Shown here: one piece after another, positions 24,315-32,559 of the stretch
Numbering within the stretch: the stretch's first letter is position 1
How the letters are laid out: every line of letters starts with the position of its first letter
From: Microcaldota archaeon
GTDB taxonomy: Archaea > Micrarchaeota > Micrarchaeia > Anstonellales > Bilamarchaeaceae
Reading direction: 5' to 3'
DNA length: 34,841 bases
Assembly: GCA_023248035.1 (NCBI GenBank)
Contig: JAHFFJ010000010.1
Location: 1-34,841 of the forward strand
Program-made: the position numbers and the translations under genes
Notes under the pieces: model-generated
Seen by the model: the letters and a program-made list of their open reading frames with translations, nothing else
Databases searched by the model: none
Told to the model about the DNA's origin: nothing

Positions 24315-24920
24315 CTATGATGAGTATTTTATCTGATATATCCTCTGTATACAGGTAACAAAAGAAAGTAGAGCAGCAAGAATAATAGCATAAACAAAAA
24401 ACTCCATCGAATATATCAGACCAACTGCAAGTCCCGTCACAAGAATCAAAATCCTCTCGCTTCGCTCACAAATTCCACCTAGTGCAAGCGCTTTTTCTCT
24501 TGTTATGGCACCCGTATGGTCTGCATAAGCACGAATAAATGATGGCATAGAACCCATGAACACTAGTATTGCGATCCAGATTGGAGCAAAAATATAGATT
24601 GTAGGAAGTGGATAGAACATAAATGAAAGGAGGAAAGTTGCTTCTACAAACCTATCGGCAACACCATCCAAAAAGCCGCCAAATGGAGTTATTTGGTCTT
24701 TGGCTCTTGCTACTGCACCATCCAAAGCATCACAAATAGCAGCAATTACAAAAAAAGCAAGCCCAAAAACAAGATCGTTGTTCAAGGCAATAAACATACC
24801 CGCAACAAGGGCAAATACAATTGATAACAAAGTCCATTGATTAGGAGAAACCGGTAGAATCGAAATTAAGCTGCCTAAAGAACTTTGTACTTCTTTTAAG
24901 TTTGTATTTTGTTTTAGCAT
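24315..24920 (-). CDS. CDP-alcohol phosphatidyltransferase family protein
   Basis: 201 aa, about six membrane segments. The family motif is complete: D64-xx-D67-G-xx-A71-R72 ... G81-xxx-D85-xxx-D89 in the stretch CDALDGAVARAKDQ and PFGGFLDGVADR. It transfers a phosphoalcohol head group from or to a CDP-lipid during polar lipid synthesis. In archaea, products include archaetidylinositol phosphate, archaetidylglycerol phosphate and archaetidylserine; the sequence does not decide. It converges with the wHTH gene. Confidence 0.88.
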   Translation of the reverse strand: MLKQNTNLKEVQSSLGSLISILPVSPNQWTLLSIVFALVAGMFIALNNDLVFGLAFFVIAAICDALDGAVARAKDQITPFGGFLDGVADRFVEATFLLSFMFYPLPTIYIFAPIWIAILVFMGSMPSFIRAYADHTGAITREKALALGGICERSERILILVTGLAVGLIYSMEFFVYAIILAALLSFVTCIQRIYQIKYSS

Positions 24921-25027
24921 TAATTCACTTCTTTAGTTTCAATAAGCAGGAGGGTCAAAAAACCAAAACATCCATAATTAGACCATAGATAAGAAGAATT
25001 ATATTTACTCATGAATTTAGATCTTCT

Positions 25028-25786
25028 ATGGCAGATGAAATTGAAAGCACCCAAAAAGAAGCAGTAGCTGAACAGAATGCCAAACCAGCCGAACCTAAAC
25101 TTTTCCAGGGATTAAAAAGGAATTATAAATATGTGATAAAATCAAGCGCGCTTATACTTATTTTCTGGTTATGCCAATTTGCGTATATCTATTATTTTTC
25201 ACTTCCTGGCGAACTGGAGCGGGCAATAGTATTAGGAGCAGCATTTACCGCTGCAATATTGATAGGAATTGCACTTATGATAGGTCCGATTTCGGTATTA
25301 TTTAAAGTAAACTACATCCAACATTCAAGAACATTTGGAGTGTGGGGAGTGACATTTGGAATAATGCACATAGTAAGTGCGATTGTATTCTATAAGATCA
25401 CAATAGATTCCTATTTGGCCAACCTAAACCCCTTCCAAAATGCAATAATTTTTGGACTTGCAGCATTCATAATATATCTACCGATATACCTAACTTCAAC
25501 AGACTGGGCAATGAGAAAACTTGGGCCAAGAAAATGGAAAACCATACAACGCCTTGTTTATGTTGCTTATCTTTTTTCCGTCCTTCATTATGTTAAGATA
25601 AATCCCCAACTATTTTGGAATGCTTCGAAAATCATCCTGATGGCAGTAACTTTTATGGTTTTTGTACTTGAACTTGCAGCTTACATAAAAACACTCGAAA
25701 AGAAGAGGACAATTGGTTCAATGCTTTATGGCGGAGCACTCATACTTTTTGGCGTGATTTTATTATACCTTGCATTTAAAGGTTAG
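25028..25786 (+). CDS. ferric reductase-like (YedZ/MsrQ-type) heme membrane protein
   Basis: 252 aa. A charged N-terminal ~45 residues precedes about six to seven membrane helices. Histidines sit as expected for b-heme ligands: NYIQHSRTFGVWGVTFGIMHIV (H in two successive positions) and WKTIQRLVYVAYLFSVLHYV. WAMRKLGPRKWKTIQRLVY resembles the signature loop of the ferric reductase-like transmembrane domain. No flavin or NAD(P)H domain is attached, so it would need a partner. It probably moves electrons across the membrane. Confidence 0.72.
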   Translation: MADEIESTQKEAVAEQNAKPAEPKLFQGLKRNYKYVIKSSALILIFWLCQFAYIYYFSLPGELERAIVLGAAFTAAILIGIALMIGPISVLFKVNYIQHSRTFGVWGVTFGIMHIVSAIVFYKITIDSYLANLNPFQNAIIFGLAAFIIYLPIYLTSTDWAMRKLGPRKWKTIQRLVYVAYLFSVLHYVKINPQLFWNASKIILMAVTFMVFVLELAAYIKTLEKKRTIGSMLYGGALILFGVILLYLAFKG

Positions 25787-25844
25787 TTTACTAAAAGTAC
25801 TAAATTAAATACTAAAAATGACAACTCTATTGAAGAGGTAAGAA

Positions 25845-27047
25845 ATGGATTTTAGACAGTTAGGATTAAATGAAAAAATTATACAGGCTTTAGATAAGTT
25901 GAATTATAACAATGCAACTGAGGTTCAGCAAAAGGTTATACCTGAAATAATTAATGGTAAAAATCTTATTGTAAGGAGTCAGACTGGAACTGGCAAAACT
26001 GCAGCTTTTGGAATTGGACTAATTCAAAGAATAGAGGCAGATCATTCGAAAAAGGCACTAATACTCACACCCACACGGGAACTTGCAGTGCAGGTTTGTA
26101 AGGAATTAAGGGCAATAGGACAGGTTGGCAGTTTGAAAATTCATGTTGCTTATGGTGGAACGAGCATCAACATGCAGATCCAGGAACTGAGCAGTGGGGT
26201 AGATATATTGATTGCAACTCCCGGACGGTTACTTGATCTTACAAGAAGGGGCACAGTTTCGATTAGGGAATTTGACATAGCAGTACTTGATGAAGCAGAT
26301 CAAATGCTTGATATGGGATTTTTGGATGATGTAACAGAGATACTCAATCAGTTACCTAGAGAAAGATTAACCCTTTTGATTTCAGCTACAATAGATGAAA
26401 GCATACTAAGCATAGCTGCAAAATATATCAAGGATCCAAAGACAATAGAGGTTGGCGAAATCGAAGCTGCCCCAACAATAGTAGAGGAACACGTAGAAAC
26501 TACCGATGTCACAAAATTCCCGAAACTGCTAGAAGTCCTGGCAACCCATAGAGACATGAAAACGCTTATATTCAGAGAAACAAAAATGGGGGCCTCCCGC
26601 TTGCAGGAACGATTGTGGAACCGTAATCTGAGAGTTGGAGCACTTCAGGGTGATATGTCACAATCGCAACGTAACAGTGTTCTTAATGATTTTAAGGAAG
26701 GGCGAATAAAAATCATGGTAGCCACGAATGTTGCAGCCAGAGGACTTCATATCGATAATCTTGATCTGATAATAAACTACGATAAAGCTCAAAGCGAAGA
26801 AGTTCATCTCCATAGGATTGGAAGAACTGGACGTATGGGCAAAGAGGGAAAGGCAATTAATTTTGTAAAAAGAAAAGAAACATTAGATGAAAGAATGAGT
26901 GAGAGTCACCCTGACTTCGATTGGATGAAAGGGGGAAATGAAACGAGAGGAAACAGAGAACAACGAGGGGAAAATCGGAGTCATGAGGGTCAACGAAACC
27001 CTCATCAGAGTGAGAGTAGACCAAGAAGAAAACCAAAATTCAAATAA
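25845..27047 (+). CDS. DEAD-box RNA helicase
   Basis: 400 aa. Q-motif region (FRQLGLNEKIIQAL...ATEVQQKVIP), Walker A SQTGTGKT (45-52), PTREL, ATPGRLL, DEAD (149-152), SAT (180-182), then the second RecA domain with ARGLHIDNLDLIINYD and HRIGRTGRMG. The last ~35 residues are an Arg/Asn/Glu-rich disordered tail with RG repeats, typical for RNA-binding DEAD proteins. It unwinds RNA with ATP and may assist rRNA folding, relevant given the interrupted 16S gene. A GAGGT ribosome-binding sequence precedes the ATG. Confidence 0.93.
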   Translation: MDFRQLGLNEKIIQALDKLNYNNATEVQQKVIPEIINGKNLIVRSQTGTGKTAAFGIGLIQRIEADHSKKALILTPTRELAVQVCKELRAIGQVGSLKIHVAYGGTSINMQIQELSSGVDILIATPGRLLDLTRRGTVSIREFDIAVLDEADQMLDMGFLDDVTEILNQLPRERLTLLISATIDESILSIAAKYIKDPKTIEVGEIEAAPTIVEEHVETTDVTKFPKLLEVLATHRDMKTLIFRETKMGASRLQERLWNRNLRVGALQGDMSQSQRNSVLNDFKEGRIKIMVATNVAARGLHIDNLDLIINYDKAQSEEVHLHRIGRTGRMGKEGKAINFVKRKETLDERMSESHPDFDWMKGGNETRGNREQRGENRSHEGQRNPHQSESRPRRKPKFK

Positions 27048-27131
27048 ATGAGGAAGGAACACTCTATTGTGTCAAATGATAGATTTTTAAGTATAATGCA
27101 ACACATATTTCATACCGAATGAGGTGGGAGT

Positions 27132-27881
27132 ATGACTGCACAAAATCAAATTCATGGGAAAGAATTGTTAAGAGTTAATGTTGCAGGTCAAAAAAAGAAT
27201 ATTGTGGTTCTTCGAGGTAACTCTTCGATCAAACTTTTTGAAGCTCATCCTTTAGTAGAAGGTTTTAATGCTGAACATGGAACTAATCTCAAAGTTGTAT
27301 CTTATAACGTGGCTGATGTTGCGGAAACTGTAGGCGAAACCTGGAGAAGTCTGTCTGCATATGCAGTTGATGCTTCTATTGCTTATGAAAAGCTAGGCAC
27401 CAAATTAGGAAAAGAGATTGTATTTGCTGCTGAAGGAGAACCAAGAATAATTTTGGAAACAGGTAAATACAAAGGGGAAAAAGATGTTGCACTTGTAGCT
27501 CAAGGACTAAGTTCAGCTGATTTTAAGAGAGAAGGAAATTCCATTTTCTTGGACATAAAAGATGATCGTTTGGTAGTTGTTAAAGATTTTCCTAGTTTAG
27601 ATGGTTGGTATATGCCACATCCAGAAACAGGAGTTCCTACTGGTGGAAAAGTAGATCATCAAAGTCCAGCTGCCAGATACTTATGGACATTAAACGCTTC
27701 GTATGTGAGCCTTCTGGTCCGCGGCGCCGTCTACGTCGGCAGGCGGGGCGTCTTTGCGGACTTGAGGTCGTCCGGCCGTTTCTGGGTGGTGGCAGAAGTC
27801 CCCGTTTTGGATATTCCAAAAATTGAGGGACTATTAAAGCCATTGGAAGTGCCAAAAACTGATGAAAAGACGCGACTTTAA
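27132..27881 (+). CDS. hypothetical protein, 249 aa, with a GC-rich patch
   Basis: I do not recognise the family. The protein is soluble, with alternating strands and helices; WYMPHPETGVPTGGK (~159-173) and YLWTLNASYVSLLVRG stand out. GAGGTGG precedes the ATG, a strong ribosome-binding site. Codons for residues ~195-225 are almost all G/C-ended (CGC GGC GCC GTC TAC GTC GGC), unlike the rest of the gene, which is AT-rich. The frame continues across the patch without interruption. See findings. Confidence 0.65.
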   Translation: MTAQNQIHGKELLRVNVAGQKKNIVVLRGNSSIKLFEAHPLVEGFNAEHGTNLKVVSYNVADVAETVGETWRSLSAYAVDASIAYEKLGTKLGKEIVFAAEGEPRIILETGKYKGEKDVALVAQGLSSADFKREGNSIFLDIKDDRLVVVKDFPSLDGWYMPHPETGVPTGGKVDHQSPAARYLWTLNASYVSLLVRGAVYVGRRGVFADLRSSGRFWVVAEVPVLDIPKIEGLLKPLEVPKTDEKTRL

Positions 27882-27886
27882 TTAAA

Positions 27887-28009
27887 TCACACATACATCT
27901 TCTTACAATCTTCAGAACAAAAAGCAAAACTAGTTTTATCATTTTTTTCAGTAAGTTGGTGTTTGGCATGACCACCGTTGAACACCTTACCGCAATGACC
28001 ACAGATCAT
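27887..28009 (-). CDS. TRASH-like zinc mini-protein, 40 aa
   Basis: Starting at the ATG at 28009, just 4 bp after the glutaredoxin stop, the peptide reads MICGHCGKVFNGG...SFAFCSEDCKKMYV. The CxxC ... FCSxxCK pattern is that of TRASH/MYM-type treble-clef metal-binding domains, linked in archaea to heavy-metal sensing and trafficking. A longer upstream frame inside the glutaredoxin gene is rejected. The link with glutaredoxin suggests thiol or metal homeostasis; that is inference. Confidence 0.7.
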   Translation of the reverse strand: MICGHCGKVFNGGHAKHQLTEKNDKTSFAFCSEDCKKMYV

Positions 28010-28013
28010 AAGC

Positions 28014-28250
28014 TCACTTGATTTTAAGTAGTTCCTTAAGTTTGTTGGTATCGAAGCCGACCACAATCTGACCATCGATATCAGTAACGGGAATACCAGC
28101 CTGACCACTCTTTTTCATGGATTCTTCAGCGTATTTTTTATCTTGTACATCACGTCCCTCAAATTTTATGTTGTGCTCCTTAAGAAAATCCATGACACGG
28201 TGGCACCATGGGCACCAATCAGCCCAATAAACTATTACATTCTTTGGCAT
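28014..28250 (-). CDS. glutaredoxin-like protein
   Basis: 78 aa, thioredoxin fold. VIVYWADWCPWC has the CPWC active site (C13-C16), and GIPVTDIDGQIVVGFD has the cis-Pro loop (IPVTD) and the GF glutaredoxin end. It reduces disulfides or mixed disulfides, perhaps of the peroxiredoxin or reductase here. It is a clear paralogue of 31133-31372. A CTATATAAT box ~25 bp upstream predicts a leaderless transcript, shared with the TRASH-like gene. Confidence 0.9.
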   Translation of the reverse strand: MPKNVIVYWADWCPWCHRVMDFLKEHNIKFEGRDVQDKKYAEESMKKSGQAGIPVTDIDGQIVVGFDTNKLKELLKIK

Positions 28251-28324
28251 AAGTTACTTACTTGGAAAAAGATTATATAGCTTTTCCAGTGTCTTTTTTA
28301 ATCTGTACTAACGAGATTATTCTG

Positions 28325-30073
28325 ATGGTAACAAGAGTAGCAGTGATAGATCGAGACATATGCATAGAAAAACGATGCGGATATGTATGCGCAAAGGTTT
28401 GCCCACCTAATCGTATGGGTGAGGAATGCATAGTCATTGAAAAAGACGGAGTCTATCCGGTCATCTCCGAACCCCTTTGCATAGGTTGTGGACTTTGCGT
28501 GAAAAAGTGCCCGGTTCAATGCATATCGATCATTAATGTAGCCCAGGAACTCGAAAACCCGATTTACCAATATGGGATTAACACTTTTAGGATATACGGT
28601 TTGCCACTACCAGTAGAAGGTGCAGTAGCACTAGTTGGAAAGAATGGGATTGGAAAAAGCTGTACCATACGATTGCTTACAAGGCAGATACACCCTAATT
28701 TCGCAATTTTTGATCGTGAACTTAGCCAGGATGAAATAATGAAAAGGCTTTCATTGGAGCAAAAAAGGTACTTTAATAGAACCAAAGAAGGCCTAAAGGT
28801 CAGTGTAAAAATCCAGCAGATAGAAAAGATAAGGGGGGCTTTCAAAGGCACTGTACTCGAACTTTTACTAAGTATTTTAGTTACGAAAGAAAAGGTAGAG
28901 CAAACTGCAAAAACATACAGGCTCAAGAATATTCTAAATAGAAAAATCGACCAGCTTTCGGGTGGAGAACTTCAAAAGGTCTCAATCGCCGCAGCTGCAA
29001 TGAAAGAAGCAGACATATACTATTTCGATGAAATAACCAACTATCTGGATATTGAGGAGAGACTTAAGATAGCGGTCCTCATGAAGGAACTTTCAGAGAG
29101 AAAAATGGTAATGATGGCTGAACATGACCTCACTTTCCTGGACTATGTAAGCAATTATGTCTATGTGCTTTATGGAAATGAAAACGTGTATGGGGTAGTT
29201 TCAGGAATAAAGAATGTAAGAGTTGGGATAAACGAGTATATATCAGGTTATCTTAAAGACGAAAATGTGAGATTTAGGGAATACGAAATAGAGTTTAGTA
29301 AGCACAGCGAAGGAGAGGTAAAAACACCAGTAAAAGTAAAATATTCTCCAATGAAGAGGGCATTTTCAGAATTCGTATTTACAAGTGAAGGCGGAGAATT
29401 AAGAAAAGGCGAAATACTCGGCCTGGTAGGTAAAAACGCACTTGGCAAATCGGCTTTTGTAAAAATGCTTGCAGGTTTAGAAAAAACCGATTATGGAGAG
29501 CAGCTTGGCCTCAAAGTGTCTTACAAACCTCAATACATAACTGCTGATGATAGCTTGATATCCGAACTTTTCCAGTCAAAAAAACTAAACGGGCAATTTG
29601 AAGAATGCAAAAGACGCCTCGATATCGGAAAGTTCATGGATAAGAAATTAAACGAACTTTCGGGTGGAGAACTTCAAAGGGTTGCACTTACTTTAGCGCT
29701 AAGCCAGGATGCCGATGTTTATTTGTTTGATGAACCAAGCGCATTTTTGGATATTGAACAGCGCTTTGAATTTGCAGGACTTTTAAGGAAAGTAATAAGT
29801 GAAAGCGACAAAAGCGCTTTTGTTGTTGATCACGATATTGTTTTTATTGACGCTATAGCCAACAGGCTCATTGTTTTTGATGGGGAGAGCTCAGTTAAGG
29901 GCCATGCATCAAAACCCCTAAACAAGAAAGATGGGATGAATAGTTTCCTCAAAGTTACAGGAATAACAATGAGACGGGATAAGGACAGTAATAGACCAAG
30001 AATCAACAAGCCTGATAGTCAGCTTGATAGTGAGCAAAGAGCAACAGGGGAATATTTTTACTATGATGGGTAA
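28325..30073 (+). CDS. ABCE1/RLI ribosome-recycling ATPase
   Basis: About 582 aa from ATG at 28325. Two [4Fe-4S] cluster motifs come first (CIEKRCGYVCAKVCP and CIGCGLCVKKCP), then ABC domain 1 with GKNGIGKS and LSGGELQKV, a hinge, ABC domain 2 with GKNALGKS and LSGGELQRV, and the family end (RPRINKPDSQLD...GEYFYYDG). It splits ribosomes after termination. The frame extends to 28262, but family members begin at the VAVIDRDIC region, so the internal ATG fits. A family 2 repeat begins right after the stop. Confidence 0.95.
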   Translation: MVTRVAVIDRDICIEKRCGYVCAKVCPPNRMGEECIVIEKDGVYPVISEPLCIGCGLCVKKCPVQCISIINVAQELENPIYQYGINTFRIYGLPLPVEGAVALVGKNGIGKSCTIRLLTRQIHPNFAIFDRELSQDEIMKRLSLEQKRYFNRTKEGLKVSVKIQQIEKIRGAFKGTVLELLLSILVTKEKVEQTAKTYRLKNILNRKIDQLSGGELQKVSIAAAAMKEADIYYFDEITNYLDIEERLKIAVLMKELSERKMVMMAEHDLTFLDYVSNYVYVLYGNENVYGVVSGIKNVRVGINEYISGYLKDENVRFREYEIEFSKHSEGEVKTPVKVKYSPMKRAFSEFVFTSEGGELRKGEILGLVGKNALGKSAFVKMLAGLEKTDYGEQLGLKVSYKPQYITADDSLISELFQSKKLNGQFEECKRRLDIGKFMDKKLNELSGGELQRVALTLALSQDADVYLFDEPSAFLDIEQRFEFAGLLRKVISESDKSAFVVDHDIVFIDAIANRLIVFDGESSVKGHASKPLNKKDGMNSFLKVTGITMRRDKDSNRPRINKPDSQLDSEQRATGEYFYYDG

Positions 30074-30074
30074 G

Positions 30075-30175
30075 ATATTTTTCCGTTCGCTCGCCTAATT
30101 GGTTCGCACGGAAAGCCAAAATGTACTCACTATGTGCGAGCTAAAGCCTGCTCTTCGGCAGCTTGCTGCGGGGCA
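30075..30175 (+). repeat. dispersed repeat, family 2, third copy
   Basis: The first ~75 bp match 15855-15932: TTTTCCGTTCGCTCGCC..., ...TTCGCACGGAAA, ...GCGAGCTAAAGCCTGC. The pairings TTTCCGT/ACGGAAA and the second hairpin are kept. The outer end seen in the other copies (GTGGTTTAC) is absent. Confidence 0.65.
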
Positions 30176-30248
30176 TTAACCCAAGCTGGAATAAATTTGA
30201 CTAAGAAGGATAATAATTAAAACAGACTTATACTCATAATATAACATT

Positions 30249-31136
30249 ATGTTAGTTTACAAAGGTAACATTATCAAGTTACAAAGAGCAGTTCAAGAAC
30301 ACCAAAAAAGAGCCCAAAAGGCATATGGAGAAGTATTTGGAACAAAAAAAGCTCGCCTTTTAGAGCAATTAGCAGGAGATTTACTTGATGAACGCTCTTT
30401 TCCAGATCTAGTCCAAAGCGAAGGTGGAACTAATCATTTAGCAGTAGGAACATTGCCTTATACAGATTTCCGGATAGATGTAGATGGATCATTTCGAGCA
30501 GGAATGATATGCGTGACTGCATTTTTTAAAATCAGTGAAGAAGGACTTAAAAATAGTAAAACACAGCCCCCATACATCGGTTCTTTTATTCATGAATTCA
30601 ATCATTTTGCAGCTTTTGCATTAGCAAGAAAACCATCGATTGTTTATTCTTCTCTACTTGCAAGTGAATGTGCTGGAGTGCATTTAGGAAGCACGATCGA
30701 AGTAATGAAATATTTGAAAAAAATTGCCACTGAAACAACAGCAGAAAATAGGGATGATCAAGCAAGAAAAGTAAGATTAGTTTGTAATGCTTATATGTGC
30801 TGGAATGTTGAAGAAAAAATTGCAAGGCTTATTGATTATTTAGTATTTAACAAAATGGGATATAGAGTAGATGCACCAGATTGGTTAGGTCAGAAAAAGA
30901 AGTACGGAAGAATCTCGATAGCCCCTCCTTTAGCAATGATTATCCAAATACCTGTGGGGGGTGATCCCTTTTTAGAATTAAACAAAAAGCCAAAGGATAT
31001 GGTAACTGATATTTTAGAGTGGCAAAAATACATTAGATTTGGAGAACCTTTTGCCACTAAAGCTTTAGAGTGTTATTTGGAATGTGATATAAGGAAAATG
31101 AAATTTTCGGCCATTGAAAAGTTAGATAGTATTTAA
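30249..31136 (+). CDS. predicted zinc metallopeptidase-like protein (HEFNH)
   Basis: 295 aa. GSFIHEFNHFAAFAL (~111-125) contains HExxH (H115, E116, H119) in an amphipathic helix with hydrophobic flanks, as in zincin peptidases. A possible third ligand lies in SECAGVHLGSTIE or NVEEKIARLID, but I cannot assign it. The N-terminal ~50 residues are a basic helix; GTLPYTDFRIDVDGSF is a strand pair before the active helix. No signal peptide is present, so it acts inside the cell. No specific family was recognised. Confidence 0.6.
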   Translation: MLVYKGNIIKLQRAVQEHQKRAQKAYGEVFGTKKARLLEQLAGDLLDERSFPDLVQSEGGTNHLAVGTLPYTDFRIDVDGSFRAGMICVTAFFKISEEGLKNSKTQPPYIGSFIHEFNHFAAFALARKPSIVYSSLLASECAGVHLGSTIEVMKYLKKIATETTAENRDDQARKVRLVCNAYMCWNVEEKIARLIDYLVFNKMGYRVDAPDWLGQKKKYGRISIAPPLAMIIQIPVGGDPFLELNKKPKDMVTDILEWQKYIRFGEPFATKALECYLECDIRKMKFSAIEKLDSI

Positions 31137-31372
31137 GCAAGTACTAATGCTTCTTTTAGTTTTTTCACATTAAAGCCGATTATTATCGTTCCATCAACAT
31201 CGGTAACTGGAACTGCAACGCCCCCGCTCTTTTTCATGACTTCTTGCACATATTCTGGATTTTCCTGTGCATTACGCTCTTCATATTGAAGGCCATTTTG
31301 CTTTAAGAAATCTTTTACCTTAACGCACCATGGACAGTAGGTAGTACTGTAGACTATGATTGATTTTGCCAT
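31133..31372 (-). CDS. glutaredoxin-like protein, second copy
   Basis: 79 aa from the ATG at 31372 (MAKSIIVYSTTYCPWC). The CPWC site is at C13-C16, and AVPVTDVDGTIIIGFN matches the cis-Pro loop and end of the first copy at 28014-28250. It overlaps the convergent HEFNH gene by 4 bp at the stop codons. The upstream in-frame ATG at 31390 is rejected because it would take up part of the short divergent promoter shared with ilvE. Confidence 0.88.
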   Translation of the reverse strand: MAKSIIVYSTTYCPWCVKVKDFLKQNGLQYEERNAQENPEYVQEVMKKSGGVAVPVTDVDGTIIIGFNVKKLKEALVLA

Positions 31373-31392
31373 GGTTATTGGTTTATGCAATC

Positions 31393-31403
31393 TAATTAAA
31401 AAT
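31393..31403. promoter_or_regulatory. shared central AT-rich promoter between glutaredoxin and ilvE
   Basis: TAATTAAAAAT is at the midpoint of the starts at 31372 (minus) and 31424 (plus). It is the third divergent pair with ~50 bp between starts and overlapping TATA boxes. Confidence 0.4.
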
Positions 31404-31423
31404 CATAATAGGCTAGAAGAAGC

Positions 31424-32323
31424 ATGAAAATATGGATGAATGGAAAGTTTGTAAACTGGAAAGATGCAAAGGTGCATGTGCTCACCCACGCTCTTCATTA
31501 TGGTACAGCTATTTTTGAGGGAATGCGATGTTATGAAACAACGAATGGTCCTGCAATATTCCGGATGAAAGATCATTATAAGAGATTAGCCCAGGGCATT
31601 CAATCTTATCAGTTTAAGCTGGATTACGATATAGATGAATTAAGGACGATAACAAAAAAACTCATAAGAAAAAATAAGCTCAAAAGCTGCTACATAAGAC
31701 CAATAGTTTATGTTGGCTACAAAAGTATCGGAATAGATATTAGGGGAGCGCCTTTTGAAATTGCGATAATACCTGTTAAACTAGGAAAGTACTTTGGAAA
31801 AAAATCTGAAACAGGTATATCGTGCCAAGTATCAAGCTGGAAACGAATAAGTTCAACCATACTTTCACCTCATGTAAAGGCAAGTGCAAATTACCTAAAT
31901 TCTGTACTGGCAAAACGTGAAGCAGTGGATGCAGGTTATGATGAAGCCATACTGCTTTCAGAAGAAGGCCACGTTTCCGAGGGAAGTGGAGAAAACGTAT
32001 TCATAGTACAGAAAGGCGAGCTGATAACTCCACCACTTTATGATGGGGTTCTTGCAGGTGTAACTAGAGAAACAATAATGGAACTTGGAAAAGAGATGGG
32101 ACTTGTAGTAAAAGAACGATCGATATTGAGGGATGAACTTTACACTGCTGAGGAAGTTTTCCTTTGCGGAACAGCTGCGGAAATTACCCCTGTAAGGAAC
32201 ATAGATAGAAGGGAGCTTGGAAAACCAGGGCCAATAACTCGTGAACTGGTGGAGAATTTCTTCAATATTGTAAAGGGAAAGGATGACAGATTCGTAAAGT
32301 GGCTTGATTTTGTTAATGATTGA
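31424..32323 (+). CDS. ilvE: branched-chain amino acid aminotransferase
   Basis: 299 aa, class IV PLP fold. ALHYGTAIFEGMRCYET (~23-39), catalytic lysine K152 in VKASANY, EGSGENVFIV (~186-195) with the PLP-ring glutamate E186, GVTRETI and LCGTAAEITPVRNID. The family interconverts Leu, Ile and Val with their keto acids. It is the normal-sized counterpart of the enlarged class IV protein at 14094-15770. A family 1 repeat starts right after the stop and could terminate transcription. Confidence 0.93.
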   Translation: MKIWMNGKFVNWKDAKVHVLTHALHYGTAIFEGMRCYETTNGPAIFRMKDHYKRLAQGIQSYQFKLDYDIDELRTITKKLIRKNKLKSCYIRPIVYVGYKSIGIDIRGAPFEIAIIPVKLGKYFGKKSETGISCQVSSWKRISSTILSPHVKASANYLNSVLAKREAVDAGYDEAILLSEEGHVSEGSGENVFIVQKGELITPPLYDGVLAGVTRETIMELGKEMGLVVKERSILRDELYTAEEVFLCGTAAEITPVRNIDRRELGKPGPITRELVENFFNIVKGKDDRFVKWLDFVND

Positions 32324-32325
32324 TT

Positions 32326-32395
32326 GTCAACTGGCTCGCCCCCACCACCACTCAAAAACCGGACTCACTTAGTTCGGGGGGCTCGCGTTGACGAC
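32326..32395 (+). repeat. dispersed structured repeat, family 1, short copy
   Basis: GTCAAC...GTTGAC outer pairing, CCCCC/GGGGG inner pairing, with CTCACTTAGTTCGGGGGG and GCTCGCGTTGACGAC shared with 11299-11393. It is followed by TTTTT, so it may also end ilvE transcription. The stretch 32396-32559 beyond it shows no gene. Confidence 0.6.
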
Positions 32396-32559
32396 TTTTT
32401 GATACCTTGATTATGATTTATTACTCCATCAATATTTCCATCACCAACTGTTTTGCAGCAGTAGGCAAGGCTCAAAAGCCACTACACCAAAAGATTTGTT
32501 TCTTTATATTAGCAAAGAGTGATTAAATTTAGTTATTGAAGCTTATCGGACAGCAGGTT

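Noticed and set aside
24440-24470. CTCTCGCTTCGCTCAC, resembling the dispersed repeats
   Set aside because: It lies inside the phosphatidyltransferase gene in frame, is short, and lacks the paired arms.
27637-28002. 121-codon minus-strand frame across the GC-rich patch
   Set aside because: It overlaps the SD-preceded 249-aa gene and the TRASH-like gene; the Arg-rich product is what a GC-rich antisense strand would give.
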